NCBI GenBank assembly: GCA_036172665.1
Contig: CM069875.1
Span: 22,475,806 to 22,539,805, forward strand
Length of the DNA: 64,000 nucleotides
DNA from: Prosopocoilus inquinatus
Lineage: Eukaryota > Arthropoda > Insecta > Coleoptera > Lucanidae
Direction: 5' to 3'
The translations under genes were made by a program, and so were the position numbers. Below, piece by piece: positions 1-11,034 of the stretch; the first letter of the stretch is position 1, and every line of letters begins with the position of its first letter. A model generated the notes under the pieces. That model was not told the origin of the DNA, made no database searches, and was given only the letters and a program-made list of their open reading frames with translations.

Positions 1-1800
1 CGTTCCTGAATACATTTGGGGCATTTAGTAACTATATCTTAGATTTGTGCCGATAATCCAAGCCACCAAACAGAATGTTTCGCTCTTTCTCGGCATTTAT
101 TGATGCCTAAATGACCTTCGTGTATTTTCGCACCGATAATTGATTGTAAAGATGGCGGAATTATTAATCTAGAATTGAATAGGAGGTAACCATGTGAAAA
201 GGAAATATTTTCAGATAATGGTAGATAAGGACTTAATTCTCTTGGAATAGAATGCTTATTTGGCCATTGATTGAGGCAATACTCCTTTAGTTTTTGGCAA
301 ATGAAATCATTTTCTTGTTCAATTTTAATCCTTTAATGTTGGAAGAGGCGGGAATCTGATTTAAAACAAAATTAACAAAATGTGATAATTCGTGGCTAAA
401 AATCATGTCTTCTTTCTTAAAACTAGATCTCGGATTCCTGGATAACGAGTCCGCGAGTGTCAATTGTTTCCCGGGGACGTATTTTATTTCGTACGAATAC
501 CTCATTAACTTAATACGGATTCGTTGTAACCGAGGAGTAATATCCTCCAGAAATTTCGTTTGCAAAACCTGAAGCAGAGGTTTGTGATCAGTTTCAAAAG
601 TTATATTTATTCCAGTTATATAATCTTTAAATTTATCTGCAGCGTAAGCTAAACTTAAGGCTTCCTTTTCAATTTGGCTATATCTGCGTTCAGTTTCGTT
701 TAAAGTCCTTGACGCATAGGCCACAACCTCTCTCTGATCTTTAGACTCTTGGATTAACGCACCCCCTAAACCATAACTAGATGCATCAGCTTGGATTATA
801 ATTTTTTTTGAATAATCAAAGTGTGCAAGTGTTAGAGCTGCTTTTAATAAAGTTTTAACTTTAGAGAAAGCTTGTTTCTGGGAGCTATCCCACTGAAAAT
901 GTACATTATCTTTCAGTAAAATGTTTAATGGTTCTAGAAGTTGAGCACGATGTGGTATGTATTTTCCTACGAAATTTACCATCCCCAAAAATTGTAACAA
1001 AGACTTCTTGTCTTTGGGAGTCGGGAATTCTGTGATCGCCGCTACTCTTTCAGGAGAAATGTCAATTCCGTTTTCAGAAATAATATGTCCCAGAAATTCT
1101 ATTTTTTTGCGACCGAATTGACATTTCTCTTCATTGAACGTCACTCCTGCTTTAGATAAACGCTGAATAACTTTTTCTAGTATTACATTATGAGTCACGA
1201 AATCATTTGCGAAGATAAGTACGTCATCTACGTAAACTAAAACATTGTCTATGTCTCGAAACAAATCGGAAAACAACTTCGCAAAATAATCAGACGCGCA
1301 ATTTATGCCAAAGGGAAGACGTTTAAACATAAAACGTCCAAAAAGAATAATGAAAGTAGTTAACGGTTGACTTTCTTCTGATAATTTTATTTGGTGATAT
1401 CCAGATTTTGCGTCTAATTTAGAAAAAAACTTTGGCCCTTCTCAATCGAGCCAAAGTGACATTCAATTTAGGAAGTGGATAAATCGGTCTAGCAATGCAT
1501 TTGTTTAATTGTGTAAAGTCACAACATAGTCTAATACCCGAATCGCTTTTATCCTTCGGAACGCAAACAATGGGAGAACACCAATCTGTAGAAAAATCAA
1601 CCGGAACAATTACACTTTCTTTTACTAACCTGTCTAATTCTGTTTTTAGTTTACCCAGCAAAGGTATTGGAACCGTCCTAGGCGCTGACAAACGGAGTTA
1701 TGTCACTTTTCAGTTCTAACTTTCATTTCTGAGGAAAAGTGCCCAAGCCTTTAAACACCGACGGAATTTTTTTTTTATTGTAGCTGGAAAATTTTTTCTT
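1..1800 (-). pseudogene. Gypsy pol: reverse transcriptase, RNase H and partial integrase, disrupted
   Basis: Two long open pieces (1419-1691 and 287-1330) carry the palm and fingers of reverse transcriptase, with the YVDD catalytic motif, and then RNase H with its first aspartate in a QADASSYGLGG context. The pieces are in different frames. The break is at the homopolymer near 1423-1429, where one base has been gained or lost. A second lesion near 1725 separates the first piece from gag. Below 290 the frame continues into the HHCC zinc-binding region of integrase (about 5-120), which has an in-frame TAA at 39-41. The methionine at 1330 is therefore not a real start. The element runs off the window. 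Confidence 0.9.
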
Positions 1801-1809
1801 CCTTCATCT

Positions 1810-3027
1810 TCAAACTTTATGAACTTTATGAATTCGTCTAACCAAATTAAATTGTTCTATAGCCTCGCGACCTAATAAACAAGATAAGAAGTTTTCTAAG
1901 ACATAAACTTTAACTTTCTTTTCTTGTTCCTTCAATCTAAAAGTCAAATATAGCCAACCCAACACATAGATACTGGCACCATTTGGCCCACGGACTGTTT
2001 GGTCTGGCTTATGTAATCTGTAATTTAATGCACTTGGAAGTTTACTAGAAGGTATCCACGTGATATCCGCTCCAGTGTCGATTACAAATTCTAACGAATT
2101 TGAAAACTCAACAACGTGTAAAATTATTTTAAAATTTGACGTGTAGTTGTCATTCTTTACTGTACCCAAAATGTACGAATTCTCTTCGATGATATAAGAT
2201 GCATTATCTTCCTCACCTTCCAACTGTCTCACTAATTTGGATTTGCATGTCTTGTCCCAGTGACCAACCTTCTTGTAACGCCGACATCTTGAGTTCAATG
2301 CAGGACATTTTTGGGTGTCATAATGTTGTCGTTGTCCGCATCGCATACAGGAGTTACTCTTCCAACTTTGTGGTAATGCCGAACTTCTGCCTTCATTATT
2401 CTGAGTCTGATGAGTCGTTGCCTTTAGTTTGTAAATGTTGTCGGTAGTTTCCTGATCGCCTCGAATTATTCTGTTCTGTTTCCCCTGTATTTCTGCCTGT
2501 CTGGCCATGGTAATCGCTTCCTCCAACGTAAGATCTGCCTTTAGCTGCATACGTTCGGACGCCTTGGCATCCAAAAGTCCAATTACAATCCGATCGCGAA
2601 TCAATTGGTCCCGCAGATGTTCATAGTCGCATCTATCAGCCAACGTACGCAGAGATGTGATAAATGTATCTACACTTTCGCCTTCCGTTTGAACACGGGT
2701 GTTAAACTTTACTCGTTCGAAAATAACATTCTTTTTTGGGGAGAAATAACTGTTGAAACGTTTTACAATCTCCTGAAACGTTTGATCGCGATCCGTATCT
2801 GTTGACACTTGTTTCAAGATATCTTCAGCCTGTTCCCCCATTGCGTAACATAGCAGATCAATTTTTTCTTTATCAGATCTGGTTGTCAGACCAACTACAG
2901 AGATATATCTTTGGAATCGTTTCAGCCAAGCATTCCACGTCTCCGGTCTGTTAAAATCAAAATTTTCTGGTGGCTTCCAGTTGACCGCCCCGGGGGAGGC
3001 CAAGTTAGTATTTTCACCATCCGCCAT
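1810..3027 (-). CDS. Gypsy gag-protease polyprotein, 405 aa
   Basis: This is the 5' open frame of the retrotransposon. The N-terminal 200 residues are the helical capsid-like gag of insect Gypsy elements. Two zinc knuckles follow at about residues 227-262. The first is a complete CX2CX4HX5C. In the second, the second cysteine is replaced by tyrosine, so it is probably impaired. An aspartic protease follows, with the active-site triplet DTG in a DTGAD context at about residue 318. The start codon lies 50 bases from the primer-binding site, as expected for an LTR element. The frame ends just before the reverse transcriptase, which lies in another frame, so pol was expressed by frameshifting or the frame is now broken. 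This is the best preserved part of the element. Confidence 0.9.
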   Translation of the reverse strand: MADGENTNLASPGAVNWKPPENFDFNRPETWNAWLKRFQRYISVVGLTTRSDKEKIDLLCYAMGEQAEDILKQVSTDTDRDQTFQEIVKRFNSYFSPKKNVIFERVKFNTRVQTEGESVDTFITSLRTLADRCDYEHLRDQLIRDRIVIGLLDAKASERMQLKADLTLEEAITMARQAEIQGKQNRIIRGDQETTDNIYKLKATTHQTQNNEGRSSALPQSWKSNSCMRCGQRQHYDTQKCPALNSRCRRYKKVGHWDKTCKSKLVRQLEGEEDNASYIIEENSYILGTVKNDNYTSNFKIILHVVEFSNSLEFVIDTGADITWIPSSKLPSALNYRLHKPDQTVRGPNGASIYVLGWLYLTFRLKEQEKKVKVYVLENFLSCLLGREAIEQFNLVRRIHKVHKV

Positions 3028-3060
3028 TCTAAAGCAGCTGCAATTATCGTGAAGTTAAGA

Positions 3061-3230
3061 CCCCACACCTGACACCATGTTTAGTTAAGCCGAAAATTAA
3101 ATAGATTCAACATAATGAAATATGTGAAAATGAATGATGTGCTTCTCATCCATGCATACTGTTATTATCTTTGTTACCAGGACGACGGCTTACTTGATTT
3201 TTTTTAACAGTATGCAATGTTCACACAACA
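3061..3230 (-). repeat. Probable 5' LTR of the Gypsy element with adjacent primer-binding site
   Basis: Just upstream of gag, the minus strand reads TGGTGTCAGGTGTGGGG (3061-3077). This directly abuts a ...AAACA end, the expected arrangement of a tRNA primer-binding site after an LTR. A matching TGTTG start lies at 3230, giving a 153-bp LTR (3078-3230) bounded by TG...CA. The LTR contains a 12-bp inverted repeat (about 3155-3166 and 3205-3216). The 3' LTR is outside the window, so the outer boundary is an inference. Confidence 0.5.
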
Positions 3231-4141
3231 TAGTCAATGAAAGATAAAATTAAGGTCAATGCTATTGTGTTAAAATTATTCCTATTTTGTTAATACTTTT
3301 GAAATAGAAATTAAATTTCAAATGAAAAATGTAGTCGTCTTAGTATGTCAGATTTGAAGTTTGCAATTTAATAATCAGAATTTTGTACAATATGCTTCTT
3401 TTTCACAATAAAATTACATTCATCAGGGTAGCAGACTGACGATGAAAAACTATTTATTTCTTTGCTCATACATTACTTCACAAAATACTTTCCTGCTATT
3501 CTTGTTAATTTCAAAACAATATTGATAGTAACTTAATTTGTGGAATTGATGTGGTTTCTTTTTAATATTCTTTATAGTTGTGTGTTATTTATTCTTGAAC
3601 AGTATGAAATTTATTTAATTCTTAGTACAACTGAATTTAAAACTGATTTAGTATCGATGTGTGACAGTATTGATTGTCCATGGCATCGTTCAAATTTATT
3701 GATAGTATCAGAAATAACAGTATTTTTGTATGCAATGATGTAGAATACAATTATCATTCTAATAAAGAAAGAATTGTTGTAACTTAAAACGACAAGAGTA
3801 CCTACCTATTATTTGCTCTATACAATAATTCATAATACTTTTTGACTGACGTATAAGTTATTTTCCATTAATTGAAAGAACAGAAAGTTTCAAATCTGAA
3901 ACAGGCGACTAAATTTTTCGTTTAAAATTTGAAAATTTTATTTATATTCCGAAAGTATTAATATTTAGGAATAATTTAACACCATAATATTGTCCATAAT
4001 TTTCTCTTTTCTTTAATACCATTGCCATTTTTGTGTCTTCAAATGGCGATCAGCAATTCACAAAAACAGTTTTCAATACAAGTTTGCTATGTTCGGGTTT
4101 GAAACTTTCCACTCCGTATATTTGTGTTTCATATTTCTTTG
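3231..4141. other. AT-rich intergenic sequence, no gene recognised
   Basis: This separates the retrotransposon from the 3' end of the unrecognised minus-strand gene. A 67-codon plus-strand frame at 3540-3743 has no family resemblance and is treated as chance. Part of this stretch (4050-4141) may be 3' coding sequence or UTR of the neighbouring gene. Confidence 0.5.
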
Positions 4142-6343
4142 CTAATATTTTTTTGGTACTATTTTCTTGTAGCATAAACTAGTGTAATGCAAAACAGTCG
4201 AACTTTGTTTTACATACCTTTCAAATGGAGTCTCACAATTTTCTGCTGATATTGATCTACGTTCTCTTGAATGACTTCTGTTTTTTAATCTGTTACCTAC
4301 TGAAAAATGAAGTCATAGAAAATATGTTCATGCTGTTTAAATAGGGATTATTTTTATTAATCTATCTCCGCATTTAATTATCGAATAAAATTAAAACAAA
4401 TTACCTTCTGAGTTCTCTGAACAAAGTTGAGTGCCATTCTCCTTCACACAGCTCTGTTCTAAATCCGTCAAAATGATTTGTCTTTCTTCATTAACACGAA
4501 TGTCTTCACGATCAAATATCGGACGTTGTCCTTCGCCTGTAATTTTTTATTGATTCATTATTATATTATTTATTCAAACCGTCCATATTAATAATTCAAT
4601 GTTTAAAAATTTCAAATTTAAAAAAAAATGAAATTAAATTACAGCTTCACTGTTTATGTCCTTTCTCCTCGAATTCATTTTCTGCCTTATTTTGTTTTTC
4701 TTTTTCTGTCTTCTTTAATTTTCTTAAAACGTTAATTCATGGATTCATATAATTTATTAAAAACACAAATAACAACACAAACTGGAACATTTTCTGAGTC
4801 TACTTGATAATTGTATTTTAATCGAAAAAAAATAACAACTTAATTCATGATATGTTACAAAGACAGTAATTTAAAATTAAATTATTATATTTATAGGTGA
4901 TCGATGCCAGCAGAACATAATTCTTGTAGCAGTATATAAAATAATATATTAGAATTTATGCAGTACAGAAGTACACCAAATCATTTAAAAGCGGGACAGA
5001 GAAAACTATTTTTTAAATGTCCATGAAAAGAGCATACCTATTACATCTTGGCAAAATTATTACACATTTTTCCACTAATTTTTTTTCATCTTAAATTACA
5101 AAGATATTTTAAAAATTTGTTTTAATAAAAAATACAGTAGACACCTGGTTATCTGTATTAATGTGGACATAGACCACTTCGAATAACTGAGAGTTCGGTT
5201 AAAATGAAGGCCAATTACATTCCATATGTATGCATACATATGTAAATACATGCTTATTTCTTTTGACAAATTGTTTATTTATTTATTTTTTTCACTCCTG
5301 ATGAAGCTATTGATCGATAGTGAAACGTTGACAATTATAACTCTGTCCGGTTAAAGATTAAAAAGTTTTTACTTGTAAATAAATACATACATTGAAATAA
5401 ATAGAAAACACAAGTTTTGGTACCTATTTATTTATTTGAAAAATGAATTAATAGTGGTTTGTTGCAACAAATTGCCCCTATTTCTTGCCACATTATCTCT
5501 CAATTAAGTCTAAACTTGCATGATTGAAAGGAAAACAAGTTTTCTTACTTCTAGCAAAAAAATACATATGTTGTACACAATTGCAATTTCAGATAATTGA
5601 GAGACCAGTTGAAATATGTTTTATATGATATAGTGAAATTGATATTCAATAAAGTTTAGGATAATCTGACTTATGGATAACCAGGAGTTTACTGTACTTA
5701 ATATTACTCCATTACACAGAGAAAAAATTATAATAAAAAGTAACACAACTACCATCCAAATACAGCTTCAGAATTAAATAGTATGAGATATTTACGTATG
5801 TTTATGGCATGTCAATGCACTCATAGTAAAATTCCAGTTCAACGTTTGTAATTTTACAACAAAAACATAACTAAAGCCATGATTAAAATAAACATAAACG
5901 ATATAGCTTTATGTAAATTTCATGAGTAAGAGAATGAGAGAAAATTTAACCATGACATTGCTAAATTAAAGACAATGTGAGAATACCGGGTCTATTTGAA
6001 TGACTATTGCGTTATTTTCTACTACACTTTTTTCTCTGTATAAAAGATTTTAAAATTTGTGATTGTTCTCACAAACACTTTTATTAAATATTAAAGTTTC
6101 ATTACCATGTTTAAAATGCACCACCAGGTCGTCAGGGTTTTCCAAATTCCTTTTTATTGACGTTTCAGAGTTAACAGGATCCAGAATACTTTTTCTCTGA
6201 ACTACAAAATTGATGGCTTTCAATTCATATTTGTTGCAACAGGTGCAAGTTTTTCTTATGCCGTCTTTCGATCTAAAACAGTCAATTTATTTACTGTAAT
6301 CATTAATTTGCAAGTAATTATAGGCAACAAACCTGGTACTCAT
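4142..6343 (-). CDS. Unrecognised four-exon protein, about 155 aa
   Basis: Four minus-strand exons join without a break: 6333-6343, 6106-6272, 4405-4536 and 4142-4299. Each has GT-AG borders and matching phase (156 codons including stop). The start ATG is in the short first exon. The protein has a cysteine cluster near residues 13-16 (CTCC), a charged middle, and an arginine/serine-rich patch in exon 4; I see no signal peptide or membrane segment. I do not recognise the family. The exon 4 acceptor is a tandem choice (CAG TAG) that adds or drops one residue. After a run of seven A near 4148-4154 the frame stops, but the next frame stays open and coding-like to a TGA at 4050, so either the true C-terminus is about 31 residues longer or a one-base indel exists here. 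Intron 2 contains a pogo-like MITE. Confidence 0.6.
5135..5694. mobile_element. Pogo/Tigger-like MITE, 560 bp, TA target duplication
   Basis: The ends CAGTAGACACCTGGTTATC and (inverted) CAGTAAACTCCTGGTTATC form imperfect terminal inverted repeats of about 20 bp. They are flanked by TA at 5133-5134 and 5695-5696, as expected for pogo-type Tc1/mariner elements. There is no transposase frame. It sits in intron 2 of the unrecognised gene. A hammerhead-like core lies inside at 5298-5325 (see findings). Confidence 0.75.
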
Positions 6344-6861
6344 GGTGCAAATTTTTTTTAAATTTATCCTTGAAATTATTTTCACTTTACATATTTTGTC
6401 TTAATCAGGTATTAATATTGCTATTTCGAAAAAATAAAATAGTTATAAATTTAGAAGGCAAAAACTCCATTTTTAGGTTAGCTACCAATGTTGCCAACTA
6501 TTAAAAAAGTAATCCGCCAGACAGAGTTTGAACTGTTAACTTATTATTTATTTCTCATTATATCCAACCACGCAGCATAAAATAGCACTAATCACAGCCT
6601 ACTCTAAATTCCAATTCCAATAGATAAATATTTTTATGTGGTCGTGTAAAGAATTAAACGAATTATTAAATAGAGGAAAAAAATCAGCATTTTGTTATTT
6701 AAGAAAAATCAAGTAGGCATTGGATCTCAGAAACAAAAGCAGATAAACAATTGAAACAAATTGGTAATGTAGGTCCTATTGACTCTGAATCACACACCAA
6801 ATTTCAAATAGATACGTCAAACAGTTTCGGTTCAATACTTTTGCCCTACCCTGTATATTAT
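6344..6861. other. Upstream region of the unrecognised gene
   Basis: AT-rich sequence between the start codon at 6343 and the first MITE. It should contain the promoter and 5' UTR of the minus-strand gene, but I see no clear core promoter motif. Confidence 0.35.
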
Positions 6862-7400
6862 AGGTATATTCGTTTTAGATGACTTAGGTTGCCGCAAGTC
6901 ACCTGCGTCAACGAAATGTGTATTCGTTTTAGATTTTCGGCATACTGTATTTGACATTGGCGTATTCGTTTTAATTGCCACTGTGGCAACGCTGGTGTTG
7001 ACGCAATGTGCACCTACTCCAGAGTAGGGTTTAGTTGCGTCAACACCAAAGTGTTGTATACTTACCCTTAACTTAGTCATTTTTCTCAAAGGTAATTATT
7101 TTTCAGTAAGGTCGGTGTTCATCACACAGAAAAATCTTTGTTTGAAAACAGTTGATGTATTTATTTATTTGAATGATGCACACTTTACATTAAATCAAGC
7201 AATTTCTTGTTGATTCAAACATTTTTTACTTGAATAAAATACATAACGGTTTTTCTTTTCTCTGTGTACCAACTTGCCTGTCACAAACTATTCGTTTTAG
7301 AACAATTTCTGATGCAACCATAACTTGACTTCGATGGGCATCAGCTACTTGACGATGACGCTATTGTGGCAAACCCAGCATTTCTAAAACGAATATACCT
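6862..7400. mobile_element. MITE family A, copy 1 (539 bp, TSD TAT)
   Basis: Terminal inverted repeats AGGTATATTCGTTTTAGA / TCTAAAACGAATATACCT bound a 539-bp element flanked by TAT on both sides. Three further copies occur in this window (34138, 36590, 37808), each with its own 3-bp duplication (AAT, ATT, ATT). The 3-bp duplications suggest PIF/Harbinger-type mobilisation. The minus-strand open frame inside (6832-7089) recurs in another copy and is not a host gene. Confidence 0.85.
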
Positions 7401-7487
7401 TATATTACGGTAACATTACCGGTAAGGTAACATTAAAAATAAATTATCGGTAATTTAACAACACTAACGGACTATCATTAAACAATT

Positions 7488-7936
7488 ATTTAGTAACGTT
7501 AATTTCAAAAACTTACTAATTTTGTTCAGATTTTAAGCTACATAGCTTCCGGTTAAATTTAAAAGTTTACTATTCAGTTATTCACCAGACACTATAGGTG
7601 TTTTCCCGTTAGCTCTGAAGTTTGCGCTTCAAGCACACTTGGGTTTTAAACGCGTGCCCTTCATGTATAAACTTATGAAACTTATCTAATTGGAACGCTT
7701 CGCGCTCTTTTGCGCATTTGGGCTCGCTTGGGTGCACAAATTGTGTAACGGGAAAACAGCTTATGAAACATTAAACCTGTAAACCACCTGCAAACAATTA
7801 AATAACATCAGGAAAAGCTTATTTCTCGGTCGATTTGCGAGGGAAATTTAAATTTTTCAATGCACCCGGTACATTCATGTATGCACCCTGGTGAATGCAC
7901 CCATACGGTTGCTTTCAATGCACCGGGCCCATCTCT
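7488..7936. mobile_element. MITE family C (hAT-like), copy 1, 5' truncated
   Basis: This matches the right two thirds of the other family C copies (33369-33834, 37476-38464), ending in the GGGCCCATCTCTA terminus. The left end carrying the opposite AGAGATGGG terminus is missing. It is interrupted by a 166-bp element at 7596-7761. Confidence 0.75.
7596..7761. mobile_element. Nested MITE family D, 166 bp, TSD TAT
   Basis: Inverted ends AGGTGTTTTCCCGTTA / TAACGGGAAAACAGCT are flanked by TAT. Removing the element and one TAT restores the uninterrupted family C sequence (CACTATGAAAC) seen in other copies. The interior is rich in GCGC-type motifs that resemble family E. Confidence 0.8.
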
Positions 7937-7937
7937 A

Positions 7938-8083
7938 TAGTAAAGTGATGCAAAAATAATATCTTCATCTGAATATTAAAATGCAACAATCACATCTCGC
8001 ATGTTTTATTTACTATTAAATCGGTCACTTTGGGTTACCCTGAACTGACCTGAACTAATCTGCGTTGCAAATAAAAGACAACT
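7938..8083. mobile_element. Fragment of MITE family B
   Basis: This matches the right part of the full-length family B element at 34652-35063, including the terminal GCAAATAAAAGACAACT. The left end is absent. Confidence 0.7.
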
Positions 8084-8317
8084 TACTCACAGATTCGTGT
8101 ACGCGCCAATCTGAACTTTTCAAACGATTAGTAAATTTAAACACGAATATCTCTTAACAGATTCTTTTGCTGAAAAATATCTTTTGCAGAATTTAGTTCT
8201 TGAACTGAAATATTGTATTTTTAATGATAAAAATCATTTTTAAAATTCATGGAACATTGTAATTGGGGAATCCGAATTATTCACAGAAGTTCACAGATTG
8301 GCAACACTGCTAATTGA

Positions 8318-8580
8318 TAATCCACAGCATAGACATCAATCAGTAGGGATAGCTTCTGTCGGCACCTTTGAAGTTCATACTACAATTTTCCGAACCCAAG
8401 TAGGCGGGCAGTCATTCTAATGCTACCAGATGTCGCCACTTGAAAAACTTATTTATTTCGTAAGATATACTTCTTATTTTATAAAACAAAAGCTTGTTTT
8501 GTTAGATAAATTACAAGTGAGCTCAAAGTAGTCGAAACATTATGAAATTCGATAAGATAATCTAATCTTATCATCTCTTG
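8318..8580. mobile_element. Terminal segment of a P-superfamily element
   Basis: This is an inverted near-copy of 35193-35371, the right end of the P-like element in ribokinase intron 4. It begins with the same ACAGCATAGACATCAAT terminus. It points into the transposase relic at 8880-9228, which suggests one decayed element spanning at least 8318-9228. Confidence 0.65.
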
Positions 8581-8879
8581 AGCATTTGTCACTAACACAA
8601 AAACCACACCAGAAAGTTTATCTTCATTACATGGTAATTGTTTGGAGCAGACTGCTTAGTTATTGAATATGTAAGTGACAGTACACAGCAGAATTTAGTT
8701 GATTTAGTTATTTCTCTGAAATAAGGTGCGATGCTGATTTAGAAGCAGACAAAATAGTAATCTATGAGGCATTTGTTGAAGTGTTCCCATCAACTTCTCG
8801 GGAAATAAATTATTCAACAGGAATTAGTTTTGCAATTGCACCTGATAGTGATAAAAAAATTTTGTTATGCGAAATAAAG

Positions 8880-9228
8880 GTTGGTTTCAGAAATTAATCT
8901 AATAACAGCAGCTTGATTAGCTGAACCTTCATCTGAAATTATGGCTACCAAATGTAAACCACAATCAGTCAGCAGTCGAATAATAATAATTCAATAGTTG
9001 ACATAGTTCCTTGACAAAAGCGAACATACAGTTTCTTTTCACTTTCTATGAATTCCCTTCACAATAAATGTTAATGCATGATCAATAAATACTAGGTCCT
9101 AGATGAGGTCCACTAAAATCGACAAAATCTCTAACAGGATCACTTTCGTATTCGAGGCCAGGAGGGAGTTCACACATTAGAACAATATTTCCAGTCAATT
9201 TAGTTTTTGAACCAAGTTTAGATTGAGA
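8880..9228 (-). pseudogene. P-element/THAP9-type transposase relic
   Basis: Minus-strand frames read, in order, a 49-codon open piece with LPPGLEYESDPVRDFVDF (9082-9228), then a piece with HALTFIVKGI, then FCQGTMSTIEL, then DCGLHLVAIISDEGSANQAA. This is the order and spacing of the RNase H-like core of P-element/THAP9 transposases: a FVDFG-like region, then the VFMVRG-like, GTTK-like and GLxVVAxVCDQGxxNQAA-like blocks. The pieces lie in different frames and are broken by stops, so it is a fossil. The assignment rests on remembered family motifs; a protein search would settle it. Confidence 0.6.
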
Positions 9229-9710
9229 TTAATCTTAATATGTTTTGAATTGTTACTCTTAAGACTTTTTTTGTTAAATAAATAGTTTTGTACCATTTTT
9301 AAATTTCTTATTATTACTTTTTGTATTTAGCTACATGTTAATAAATCGTATCGTATAGAATTGTATCGTAATTTATATTTCTCTTTTATTTCATTGATTT
9401 GATCAAACTTCATATATAGTACACGTGAATTATTCAGTGAAAGGATAGTAAGTGATTACGTAAATACAAAGTAGTCACTTATTGTTCTTTCACCGAATAA
9501 TTCACATTAAATTTTTTTATGGGTGTGTGGGGATTTATTTAAATTTCCCGGCCTTTTCCTTTAACAGGGTTCTGCATTATTAATGTACTTATGTCAGGCA
9601 AATACAGATGGCGTAATAAAAACTCGACACCACTTTTATATGCAAGACTCAGCAGTATATTTCCTTCCTTGTCTACGGATGTGTATACTGTGGGCAATGA
9701 TGTAATAAAG
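9229..9710. other. Intergenic, with one short palindromic element
   Basis: No coding signal. A near-perfect hairpin lies at 9425-9505, with arms GTGAATTATTCAGTGAAAG and CTTTCACCGAATAATTCAC. It is probably a very short foldback MITE. Confidence 0.5.
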
Positions 9711-11026
9711 TAGTACTGGCAACCAAATCGGTTTTTTGGATAACCGGTTAACCGGTTTTGGATTATCCGAGGTTTTAAGCAAAACCGAAAACCAGTTATC
9801 CAGATAACCGGTTATCCGGATAATCGGTTATTCGAATATCCAATTATTTGGATAATCGGATAATCGAATATCCAAGTATTTGGATAACCGGATATTCGAA
9901 TAATATCGGTTTTTGGATAATCGAATACTCGAATGACCAGTTATTCGAACGATGAAAAATATTCAAATAGCCCAACTACCTGAAATTCAAATAACTGTAC
10001 ACAATTACGTAATTTATTTTTTTCACACATTTAAAGATAATCTTAGGAATTTGAGACAGCAAATTTAAACCTCAAATAAAACTGAAAATGTTGGAAGTAT
10101 TAAACAAAAAAAACTGAAGGTAAATCTTATCTGTTATGTTCACTACGTAAAAAAATGTAAGTGGTCAAGTGGTACGATCTAATCCACAGATTAGAAGAAG
10201 AATTAAAATAATTTTAGTTTTTGTTGTGAGTAGCCTTTTCGACCGTACCCAACCGCCTTTCGGAGAATTCAAGAAAAGTTTATTGTAGATCATAATACCA
10301 TAATTTATGGTACAGATGTTGTTCGGCGCCATAATTAATTTTTACAACACAAAATATTTGCATTACTTTTATGATTTGTTGAACACTGTTCATTAAATAG
10401 AACAAGAATAACTGACATTTATCTTATTTAATAAAAAGAAAACGAAAACTATTATTAGTGAGTTTGTGCGAAGTTTTAGATGTGTGAGTCCTTATAAATT
10501 AGAAATATAGTTAATACTTTAAAATGGAGATGAGAAGCACAAAATTGAAAGGTTTGAAAACATCTTCATCTGAATAAAAACCAGAAACATTAGTGGCGCT
10601 CTTGCCTTGGAAATAACAAACTTTTAAACCACTAGTACATCGCATTTCCTTCTGTACTATAACCTGTAACGTAACACGTAATTCATAAGTATATTTCAAA
10701 AATATGTGGCCATTGTAAAATTGGCGTTTAGAGATAAAATTCAATGGAGTCTGTTTTTTATAAATCAGTTGTTGTTAATACCTAATTAACCGATTTTTGA
10801 ATAGTCGTTTTTTGAATATATTCAAGACAGTTTTTCAAATAACCGAATAATCGGTTTTTGGATATTCGAACATCTGAATAATCGGTTTTGGATATTCGAA
10901 TAGTCGGTTTTTGGATATTCGAATAGTCGGTTTTAACCATTATTTGGATAACCGGTTTTATCCAAAACCGGTTTTTAAAGAAACCGATTATTCGGTTTCA
11001 ATTTTTTCCGGTTTTTGGCAGCACTA
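9711..11026. mobile_element. Non-autonomous hAT element, 1316 bp, TSD TAATAAAG
   Basis: The ends TAGTACTGGCAACCAAAT and (inverted) TAGTGCTGCCAAAAACCGG resemble the CAGTGCTGCCA-type hAT terminus. They are flanked by a perfect 8-bp duplication, TAATAAAG (9703-9710 and 11027-11034). The first and last 250 bp are built from many degenerate copies of a palindromic unit like GGATAACCGGTTATCC in both orientations. The interior has only a 77-codon chance frame. Confidence 0.9.
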
Positions 11027-11034
11027 TAATAAAG

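Larger units (their letters stand above)
1..3230 (-). mobile_element. Ty3/Gypsy LTR retrotransposon, truncated by the window edge and decayed
   Basis: Read on the minus strand the order is LTR, primer-binding site, gag with zinc knuckle and DTGAD protease, reverse transcriptase, RNase H and the start of integrase, which is the Ty3/Gypsy order. The window cuts the element inside integrase, so the 3' LTR is not visible. Several frames are broken (see the pol entry), so this copy is not autonomous. There is no sign of an envelope gene in the part seen. The class assignment is secure; the family name is not determined. Confidence 0.93.

Noticed and set aside
4050..4299. A 35-39 nt intron in the last exon of the unrecognised gene
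   Set aside because: The GT-AG pairs there leave introns shorter than is plausible and do not restore the frame well; reading through to 4142 is simpler.
6832..7089. 85-codon minus-strand frame, with a near-identical frame at 37748-38035
   Set aside because: It lies almost entirely inside MITE family A and is repeated with the element; there is no independent evidence of coding.
8703..8897. 64-codon plus-strand frame with protein-like composition
   Set aside because: It adjoins and partly overlaps the minus-strand P-type transposase relic and has no family resemblance; probably a chance frame.
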